From positions 1 to 36,491 of the forward strand of contig CAMWIR010000011.1 of assembly GCA_947174365.1 (NCBI GenBank): a stretch of 36,491 bases of DNA, in the 5' to 3' direction. The position numbers and the translations under genes were made by a program. This DNA comes from an uncultured Ruminococcus sp. Its GTDB lineage: Bacteria > Bacillota > Clostridia > Oscillospirales > Ruminococcaceae. Of the stretch, positions 30,651 through 36,491 are shown piece after piece. Positions within the stretch are counted from its first letter, which is position 1. Every line of letters starts with the position of its first letter. The notes below the pieces were generated by a model. The model saw nothing but the letters and a program-made list of their open reading frames with translations, searched no databases and was not told the DNA's origin.

Positions 30651-33110
30651 TCACAGTCCCACTCTGCCCGTGCCGTTTATCAGCTTGTCAAGCATTTCAT
30701 CAAGAGCGGTCATCATTCTGGAAATAGCGTTGTACCACTTCTGATAAGTCATCATGTTAGCGCCCTCTTCGTCCATATTAACGCCCATGACTTCCTCACG
30801 CAGATCGTCAATGCTGTCATACATCTGGCTGGCGTTTTCAAAATCGCCCAGCTCATGCTCCAATTTCGTGCCTATGGTCTGTCCGTAATTTGCCACAAAT
30901 TCCTCCAGCGAGTATTTGTCCTTTTCGGCACCGAAATCTATCTTCCTGGTGAATACCTCCAAAATATCGTTAAGCTTTGAGCCGTCCAGCTGATCGTAAT
31001 TGTAGTCCTCAGCATTGGTGCCCTCGGGGTGAACGCATCGCAGAGCGTTTGCCACCCAGCTTTCGGCTACCTTAAGGTTGGCGGTGGTCAAAGCCCCGTC
31101 AAATTCAAACATCTCAAAGCCGTATTTGTCTATGAGATCCTCTTTCTGATTTTCATAGTCCTTCTGCTGTGCGGCGTCAAGCTTTGCGTCTGCGGGAATG
31201 CCGTTTTCCAGCTTGTATTTTTCAAGAGTTATCTGGTTGTTGTAATCCTCGTAAATGCTGTTGAACTGGCTTACTATCGCCTTGGACAGCGCCCTTATCG
31301 TTTCCTTGAAATATTTAACGCCGGGGTAATCATTCCCCTCGGGAGTGGTGTAGCACCCCTCGCCGTTGTACATATCAAACAAGCCCTTTATTGAACCGGA
31401 GGTTATCGTCCCTGTCTCCTCGGAAATGGTAATTGCATATGCGGGCATTTTTAAAGTTGCAAGATCCTTGCCCATAGCCATTGCCTGCGCACGGATATTT
31501 TCCTTGAAAATTGGATCGTAATAAGCCTTATCGTCCTCAGTCCAGTCAAGGTTCGCTTTGCCCAGATCAACCAGCTCCAAAATGTCCTTTTCCATATTGT
31601 AGGCCTCTTCGACCTCGCAGTCTCTTATAAGCTGATTGAAATCCCGGATAGTATCCTCCGCCATTTTCATAGCGGTCTTGTCGTCTATCTGCTTGCCCTG
31701 ATCCTCGTCCGCCTTTACCTGAATACCCTTTGCAATAACGCTCAGAAGCTGGGGATAAGCCTCTCTCTCGGTCTTTCTCCACTGAGAAGCAGTGTTGAGG
31801 GAGCTTACGTATACCTCAGCGTAATCCTCTTCAATGCATCTTCCGTCCAGATGACCCTTTACATCTATCACATAAGGCTCGCCCTCGCCCTTTTCGGATC
31901 TTGCTACGACCTTCATGCCCTGATATGCATTGTCAAGATCGGTAATTTCCCAGTCGTTGCCGAACTGATCCTTTAAAATATTTCCGTCGTCATCCGCATA
32001 ATAATATTTTGTATCATCCAGAGAAAAGATCTTGTCTACCCTGTCGCCCTTGCCGTCGTAGAAGCCGCCCTTGCCGTCGGAATACAGCCCCGTGAATGTG
32101 CCGTTGGCGAAATACAGCTCCGTGCCCTGGGGTATATCCGTGCTGCGCACATCGGTTATTATCTCGCCGTCATCATTAAGGAACTGCTTGCCGTTGCGGT
32201 CGTAAAGAGCCTCTTCTATGGGGAATTCCAGGAATTTCGCATTAAGCACATTCCCGTCCGCATCCTTTACCACATCCGTCTTGGGATTGAACTTCATATC
32301 CGTCTTGGCGTATTTGTCCCCCTGAACAAGCGTAACGTCACGGCAGCTGACAGTATAAGTACCGTCCTTCTGCTCTTCAACATAAACATTCATATACTGG
32401 CTCAGTTCATCAGCCAGCCGGTTAAAGGTGTCCTTAAGTTCCAGAGGGCCGTAGGTGACATCAGCCTTGTAACTGTCGTCGCCCGGCTCTACGATAATAT
32501 CGTGCATATTAACGTAGCCGTCCTTGATCTGAGCATTAAGGTCGCCCATCTGCTTTAAAATGCTGTTCACCTTGTCATTGGTGCTCTCAAGATCGCGGGC
32601 AGTACCCGTCATGACCTCGTCGATCCTCATATCAAAATTCTGGAGAACATTCGCAACCGACTGCGCCTTCTTCTGAGCAATATTCGCCAGATCCTTCCTG
32701 TCCGCAGACTCTGCGGAAAAGCTCTGGAAAGCCGCCTTTAATTCGCCCAGCTTAGCCGCAAAGCCCGTTTCCTCGTTCTCCACATCATCAAGAACGTCCT
32801 CCAGCTCGCCCAGCACAGAGGTCCTTGCACCTATAGCGCACAGATCGCCGCTGTACCTTCTTATCTTGGTGTCCAGCAGCTTGTCGCGTATCTGAGTAAC
32901 GCCGATACCCTCAGCGCCCATACCCGCCAGATTATCCGTGCTGTAGCCCTTGATATTTGTAGGCGTACCCACAGAGCATATATCCAGTCTCTGCCTCGAA
33001 TAGCCGGGAGTGGAAATATTCGCTACATTGTTAAGCGTAAGATCAATAGATTTCTGAGCAAGTTGCAAGGCGTCCCTCGCAACGTGTATTCCAAAAAAGC
33101 TTGAAGCCAT
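30651..33110 (-). CDS. flgK: Flagellar hook-associated protein FlgK (HAP1), very large
   Basis: First hook-filament junction protein. The N-terminus SSFFGIHVARDALQLAQKSIDLTLNNVANISTPGYSRQRLD is canonical, and the C-terminus (NMMTYQKWYNAISRMMTALDEMLDKLINGTGRVGL) is the closing helix. 819 aa, against about 500 in Bacillus. The middle carries an array of Asp/Gly turns (DRNGKQFLNDDGEI, DGKGGFYDGKGDRVD, YADDDGNILKDQFGND) that look like beta-hairpin or ion-binding repeats. GGAAAGGAACG precedes the ATG. Confidence 0.92.
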   Translation of the reverse strand: MASSFFGIHVARDALQLAQKSIDLTLNNVANISTPGYSRQRLDICSVGTPTNIKGYSTDNLAGMGAEGIGVTQIRDKLLDTKIRRYSGDLCAIGARTSVLGELEDVLDDVENEETGFAAKLGELKAAFQSFSAESADRKDLANIAQKKAQSVANVLQNFDMRIDEVMTGTARDLESTNDKVNSILKQMGDLNAQIKDGYVNMHDIIVEPGDDSYKADVTYGPLELKDTFNRLADELSQYMNVYVEEQKDGTYTVSCRDVTLVQGDKYAKTDMKFNPKTDVVKDADGNVLNAKFLEFPIEEALYDRNGKQFLNDDGEIITDVRSTDIPQGTELYFANGTFTGLYSDGKGGFYDGKGDRVDKIFSLDDTKYYYADDDGNILKDQFGNDWEITDLDNAYQGMKVVARSEKGEGEPYVIDVKGHLDGRCIEEDYAEVYVSSLNTASQWRKTEREAYPQLLSVIAKGIQVKADEDQGKQIDDKTAMKMAEDTIRDFNQLIRDCEVEEAYNMEKDILELVDLGKANLDWTEDDKAYYDPIFKENIRAQAMAMGKDLATLKMPAYAITISEETGTITSGSIKGLFDMYNGEGCYTTPEGNDYPGVKYFKETIRALSKAIVSQFNSIYEDYNNQITLEKYKLENGIPADAKLDAAQQKDYENQKEDLIDKYGFEMFEFDGALTTANLKVAESWVANALRCVHPEGTNAEDYNYDQLDGSKLNDILEVFTRKIDFGAEKDKYSLEEFVANYGQTIGTKLEHELGDFENASQMYDSIDDLREEVMGVNMDEEGANMMTYQKWYNAISRMMTALDEMLDKLINGTGRVGL

Positions 33111-33132
33111 TTCAAATCGTTCCTTTCCGAAT

Positions 33133-33576
33133 TTAAGCGTTGGTAGACATTGTGGAATTTATCGCATTTTCCTTTTTTACATCACCGTGACCGTTGTATG
33201 TGTCAAGTCCGCCGTTTCTGATGCGGATCTTCTTGAGCCGTTCTGCAACAATTGCGCTGGCGGTGTCGTTTATTTCCTTGATCTTCAGCACCATCTCCGA
33301 CAGCGCCCTGTATCTTTCATCCAAAGCGGATCTGTACTCATCGGGTGCGCCCTCCACAATATCCGCAAAGGTAACGTTATCCCCGGTAAGCCCTATGCGG
33401 CGCTTTTCCAGCGAACCGCTTTTCATAATAAACGCCTGCTCCGCCGCTAAAGATTTCGAAAGCTTCTCTATCTCACCCTTATGCAGCATATCGAGCTTCC
33501 CGTATTCAAACTTCAAAAAATCACGGAAATGAGCGTTGTATTCATCAAAAAAAGCTATAAGCGCAGGATAATCCAT
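33133..33576 (-). CDS. flgN: Flagellar chaperone FlgN-like
   Basis: 147 aa, helical (YPALIAFFDEYNAHFRDFLKFEYGKLDMLHKGEIEKLSKSLAAEQAFI), of the FlgN export-chaperone type that escorts FlgK and FlgL. It lies between flgM and flgK as in Bacillus. ATG 33576 is preferred over the in-frame GTG at 33588, because the AAAGG element overlaps that GTG. The stop is 22 bases before flgK. Confidence 0.8.
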   Translation of the reverse strand: MDYPALIAFFDEYNAHFRDFLKFEYGKLDMLHKGEIEKLSKSLAAEQAFIMKSGSLEKRRIGLTGDNVTFADIVEGAPDEYRSALDERYRALSEMVLKIKEINDTASAIVAERLKKIRIRNGGLDTYNGHGDVKKENAINSTMSTNA

Positions 33577-33703
33577 AAGCCATTGCACCTTTCAGAGGTC
33601 AGATGTTATAAGCAGACCTTTGCCGCTCCGCCCCAACATCCCGTTTGATTTACCGAGCCGTACCCCCTGCCGACAGTCTCTCCGACTGCTTCAGGGCAGC
33701 TGT

Positions 33704-34009
33704 TTACAGCCCTAATATCGAATCTGCCACATCTTCCGCAGAAACATTGTAGCTGCCGTCCTTAACAGCAGTGTTAAGCGCCTTTATCCTTTCGGGAGAA
33801 GCGGCGCTGTCCGCAGCGGATCTTGCAGCCATGCGCAGAGTATCCGCAAAGCTTGCACGGGCATTGCCCGCACTTTCCGTACCCGAAAAGTCGAACTTGT
33901 CAACATTCCTGCCGGATGCAGATCTCCCCGCAGTGCGTCTTTTCCTTTCCGCAGGCTCTGTATTGTATCTGTAAGCATTTACCGCAGAGGATAGATTTTT
34001 AATGGTCAT
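33704..34009 (-). CDS. flgM: Anti-sigma factor FlgM
   Basis: Holds sigma-D (FliA) inactive until the hook is complete. 101 aa, basic N-terminus with low order and a C-terminal helical sigma-binding segment (FADTLRMAARSAADSAASPERIKALNTAVKDGSYNVSAEDVADSIL), the normal FlgM pattern. AAAGGAG lies 9 bases before the ATG. It is the first gene of the operon, directly after a sigma-D promoter, so it is probably under its own target sigma factor. Confidence 0.87.
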   Translation of the reverse strand: MTIKNLSSAVNAYRYNTEPAERKRRTAGRSASGRNVDKFDFSGTESAGNARASFADTLRMAARSAADSAASPERIKALNTAVKDGSYNVSAEDVADSILGL

Positions 34010-34061
34010 AAGTCATAGCTCCTTTCATTTTGAAATAATTCTGCTTTTAACTCTAATACAT

Positions 34062-34089
34062 ATATCGGCATACCCCGCCAAATCTTTAA
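34062..34089 (-). promoter_or_regulatory. Sigma-D (FliA/sigma-28) promoter of the late flagellar operon
   Basis: On the - strand TTAAAG (34089-34084) and GCCGATAT (34069-34062) are 14 bases apart, which matches the sigma-D consensus TAAA / GCCGATAT closely. It lies about 50 bases before flgM. Confidence 0.88.
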
Positions 34090-34164
34090 CCTCAATTTTA
34101 AATTTTTTGTTAAATTTTAATCAATTTTTTAATAACTTTATTATTGAACATTTACACAGGCTAT

Positions 34165-34194
34165 AACAGGGCATTTTTCACCGCCCTGTTTTTT
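34165..34194 (+). terminator. Terminator-like hairpin on the + strand upstream of flgM
   Basis: AACAGGGC (34165-34172), 10-base loop, GCCCTGTT (34183-34190), then TTTT. It is oriented for + strand transcription although no + strand gene precedes it; it could stop antisense transcription through the flagellar operon. The rest of 34195-34285 shows nothing else. Confidence 0.6.
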
Positions 34195-34287
34195 GAAATT
34201 ACCCCAAATATTTTGAAGAAAAAGCTAAAGTCCGCCTGCACTGTCCGTTCAACCGCCTCCGAAAGCTGTCCATTTATGGATACACGC

Positions 34288-34317
34288 AAAAAACAGCGGC
34301 ATTTTGATGCCGCTGTT
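34288..34317 (-). terminator. Intrinsic terminator of the AraC/GyrI-like gene
   Basis: AACAGCGGCAT (34292-34302) and ATGCCGCTGTT (34307-34317) are perfectly complementary with a 4-base loop; on the - strand TTTTTTG follows. Confidence 0.88.
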
Positions 34318-34394
34318 CTTCACCGTATTATCCTGCAATATGCGCCGGTATGCGTCGTGTCGCTTCGCAAAGCCTTATAAAAATGTTTCTGCTG

Positions 34395-35219
34395 TCATAT
34401 TTTCTCGACAGGTATCCAGATCTCGCAGTAGTCGTCCTTTCCAAAGTAAGCTTCTATATCATAATTACCCGACAGCCTATACTCCCTGCAATTGGGCAGC
34501 CATTCGTTCCATATCCTTGTATTTGTGCTTTGCAGGGTCTCGACCATAGGCCCTCTGCACGGAAAAACTGCCCATGTTCCGGCAGGCAGCGTATGAGTCA
34601 CATACCCATTGGGAATATCCTTCTGCGGACGGTAATTATCCGCAATACAATACTCAAAATCCTTGTCGTTCGTATCAGCAGAAAGTCCGTACATACCCAT
34701 GATATTTTCCGCTTCGGGACTTTTCATATGCTCCTGCCAGAACTTCGGAATTTCCTCATAACAATTTTCATGCAGAAAACGCCTTGACCTGCCGATTACC
34801 GTAAATGCGGCCTTTTCAACGATTTTGTACTCCATAACAGTACCACCCTCCAATGTTAGTTTGATCCTGAGCGGCGCAAATGATTTGAGATTCGTACCGC
34901 TTTCCTTTGCAGCAGAGGGAGAAACGCCATGAAATTTAGTAAAGGCACGGGTAAAGCTGTCATGGGATTCGTAGCCGTATTTCAAAGCAATATCAATCAC
35001 TTTAGCGTCGGAACGGGACAATTCCTGTGCAGCAGCGCTGAGCCGTCGGCTGCGAATATACTCTCCTACCGTAAAACCGCAAAGAGCGCTGAATATCCTT
35101 TGAAAATGAAATGACGAAACATACGCCTTTGCAGCAATGTCGCCAATGTTCAGTTCCTCCGTAAGATTGTCCTCAATATACTGTACCGCATTCTGAATTC
35201 CCTCGGCTAAACCGTTCAT
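34395..35219 (-). CDS. AraC family regulator with GyrI-like effector domain
   Basis: 274 aa. Residues 1-105: AraC double helix-turn-helix (AVQYIEDNLTEELNIGDIAAKAYVSSFHFQRIF, then IDIALKYGYESHDSFTRAFTKFHGVSP). Residues ~125-274: GyrI/SoxS-effector-like fold (YKIVEKAAFTVIGRSRRF, EIPKFWQEHM, TLPAGTWAVFPCRGP, IWNEWLPNCREYRLSGNYDIEAYF, EIWIPVEK). Such proteins sense small, often cationic, molecules and control drug-response genes. It stands alone with its own terminator. The upstream 35220-35390 region is AT-rich and carries an ATTACAGT half-site (35266-35273), but no clear promoter. Confidence 0.9.
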   Translation of the reverse strand: MNGLAEGIQNAVQYIEDNLTEELNIGDIAAKAYVSSFHFQRIFSALCGFTVGEYIRSRRLSAAAQELSRSDAKVIDIALKYGYESHDSFTRAFTKFHGVSPSAAKESGTNLKSFAPLRIKLTLEGGTVMEYKIVEKAAFTVIGRSRRFLHENCYEEIPKFWQEHMKSPEAENIMGMYGLSADTNDKDFEYCIADNYRPQKDIPNGYVTHTLPAGTWAVFPCRGPMVETLQSTNTRIWNEWLPNCREYRLSGNYDIEAYFGKDDYCEIWIPVEKI

Positions 35220-35427
35220 GCTGCATCTCCTCTCTTTTGCTGTGATTTTAGTATATCATGATCGAATTACAGTTCGCTCGACTTTTTGTGCTTTGAGTTG
35301 CAAAATTTTCCGATACTCAGTGTATCTGCACCGAATTATTTTCATAATAATTACATTGTATCATAAATAATTCAGAAAAGTCAACTACAGGAATTTACAT
35401 TATTTACAAAAAAATTCCCGGCTCCGA

Positions 35428-35456
35428 TTGACTTTTTATAAAAAATGGTATATACT
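35428..35456 (+). promoter_or_regulatory. Sigma-A promoter of the Mrp gene
   Basis: TTGACT (35428-35433), 17 bases, TATACT (35451-35456), about 75 bases before ATG 35535. Confidence 0.7.
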
Positions 35457-35534
35457 ATAAATAATGAACAAATCATCCAAAAAACGGCAAAATGAATTTT
35501 GCCCGAAGAATGAAACAGGAAAGGAAGTTTTTTC

Positions 35535-36377
35535 ATGAGCGAATGCAACGGAAGCTGTTCCTCCTGCGGCTCGGACTGCGCAGAGAGAAAAGCCCCCCAG
35601 TCCTTTATCGAAAAGCTGGGCGAGGGCAGCAGCGTTAAAAAGGTAATAGGCATAGTCAGCGGCAAGGGCGGCGTGGGAAAATCCCTTGTTACAGGGCTTT
35701 TGGCGGCGGAATTTGCCAAAAAGGGCAGCCGCACGGCAGTGCTTGACGCAGATATCACAGGCCCGTCGATCCCGAAAATTTTCGGCATAAACGAGCGCTG
35801 CATGGGTTCGGAAAAAGGACTGATACCTATTACAAGCCAAAAGGGCGTTAAAATAATGAGCATAAATCTGCTGCTGGAGAACCCCTCCGACCCCGTAATA
35901 TGGCGTGGACCTGTCATTGCAGGAGTGGTAAAGCAGTTCTGGAACGAGGTCATCTGGGAGGACGTGGACTATATGTTCGTGGATATGCCTCCGGGAACAG
36001 GAGATGTTCCCCTTACGGTGTTCCAGTCGATACCGCTGGACGGCATTGTTATAGTTGCGTCACCGCAGGATCTGGTTTCCATGATAGTGGGGAAAGCCGC
36101 AGGAATGGCGAAAATGATGAACATTCCCATTCTGGGGATAGTGGAAAATATGAGCTATATCGAGTGCCCAGACTGCGGGAAGAAGATCTATATGTACGGC
36201 CAGAGTCACGTAAGTGAAACAGCGGAGCAGTATGGCCTCAGCGTGTTGGGCAGTCTGCCCGTAGACCCCGACATCGCCGCTAAATGCGACAGCGGCAAGG
36301 TGGAGGATATCGAGGATAAATGGCTGAGCGAGGCAATCAAAGCCATTGAGGCTGTGGAAGCAAAGCCAAAGGAGTAA
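35535..36377 (+). CDS. Mrp/NBP35-type iron-sulfur cluster carrier ATPase
   Basis: 280 aa ParA/MinD-like ATPase that binds and transfers Fe-S clusters. An N-terminal Cys cluster (CNGSCSSCGSDC, residues 4-15), the deviant Walker A GKGGVGKS (43-50), DADITGPSIPKIFGI, the Walker B region YMFVDMPPGTGD and the CPDC pair (Cys211, Cys214) that carries the cluster are all present. Standalone gene with its own promoter; AGGAAG precedes the ATG. The name apbC/mrp is used for relatives. Confidence 0.93.
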   Translation: MSECNGSCSSCGSDCAERKAPQSFIEKLGEGSSVKKVIGIVSGKGGVGKSLVTGLLAAEFAKKGSRTAVLDADITGPSIPKIFGINERCMGSEKGLIPITSQKGVKIMSINLLLENPSDPVIWRGPVIAGVVKQFWNEVIWEDVDYMFVDMPPGTGDVPLTVFQSIPLDGIVIVASPQDLVSMIVGKAAGMAKMMNIPILGIVENMSYIECPDCGKKIYMYGQSHVSETAEQYGLSVLGSLPVDPDIAAKCDSGKVEDIEDKWLSEAIKAIEAVEAKPKE

Positions 36378-36410
36378 GCGCATTATAATTGTAAAGCTTT
36401 GCCTGTACAC

Positions 36411-36491
36411 TAATGCAAACAAGCGCACACACTCCACTCGGGTTCCAGGGGCGGAGCCTTTGGCGGGGTCCAGGGGCGGAGTCCCCTGGCG
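36411..36491. repeat. Dispersed GC-rich repeat, right window edge
   Basis: Contains two tandem ~26-bp units that both hold TCCAGGGGCGGAG and end in GGCG. The second unit is a hairpin (CCAGGGG...CCCCTGG). The preceding GCGCACACACTCC matches the left edge in reverse complement. The copy is cut by the window end. Confidence 0.7.

Overview
The window reads as chromosomal DNA of a motile, low-to-mid GC Gram-positive anaerobe of the Clostridia, most likely a Ruminococcus-like member of the Oscillospiraceae. The grounds are the Firmicutes-type late flagellar operon (flgM-flgN-flgK-flgL-DUF6470-fliW-csrA-fliD-fliS), RNase M5, a DUF1292 protein, the pheB-like ACT gene next to hom, strong AGGAGG ribosome binding sites and many TTG/GTG starts. 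No rRNA, tRNA, CRISPR array or intact transposase was seen. Both window ends carry the same GC-rich repeat family in opposite orientation, so the window probably ends where an assembly broke at dispersed repeats.

Layout. 1-3.3 kb: holA, rnmV and an MBOAT acyltransferase on the + strand, then a GNAT acetyltransferase on the - strand. 4.3-6.4 kb: a Big2/VanY-type D,D-carboxypeptidase lipoprotein and a lipoprotein of unknown function. 6.4-8.1 kb: an AT-rich PadR plus HXXEE membrane-protein cassette flanked by partial duplications of padR, of the lipoprotein gene and of a promoter. 8.1-9.9 kb: ACT protein and homoserine dehydrogenase. 10.0-13.5 kb (- strand): transglutaminase-like protein, NAD(P)HX repair enzyme and a lipoprotein. 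13.6-15.4 kb: rsmD, coaD and a coiled-coil protein. 15.5-17.0 kb: a GH26-like protein without a signal peptide. 17.1-18.8 kb (- strand): a secreted tyrosine-rich repeat protein. 18.9-20.4 kb (- strand): an unknown gene, a ~250-nt structured RNA candidate (6S-like architecture) and a DUF1292 gene. 22.1-23.0 kb: an AraC-GGDEF fusion. 23.0-34.1 kb (- strand): the late flagellar operon behind an excellent sigma-D promoter, with very large FlgK, FlgL and FliD and no flagellin gene. 34.4-36.4 kb: an AraC/GyrI-like regulator and an Mrp-type iron-sulfur carrier ATPase.

The most unusual part is 20485-21987. A consensus sigma-A promoter and a strong intrinsic terminator bracket about 1.47 kb that holds no conventional gene. 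It contains an array of very short open frames, each behind a Shine-Dalgarno-like GGA/GGAG. Many follow the pattern GGA-N(4-8)-TCC-N-ATG-GC and stop after only two to five codons (Met-Ala-stop occurs four times). A ~220-nt module is present twice, with an identical 11-codon frame (MITRGFYDRNI) followed by a GAAA-tetraloop hairpin. Several start sites lie in hairpins that pair the GGA with the TCC before the AUG, and at least two units are enclosed by longer complementary arms. I do not recognise it as a known RNA family. It could be a large structured RNA, an array of minigenes that act on translation, or both; this is inference from sequence alone.

Working together: FlgM, FlgN, FliS, the FliT-like protein, FliW and CsrA form the usual late-flagellar control and chaperone set for FlgK/FlgL/FliD and for a flagellin encoded elsewhere. 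The AraC-GGDEF protein and the minigene RNA lie directly beyond the end of that operon, but no functional link is shown by the sequence.
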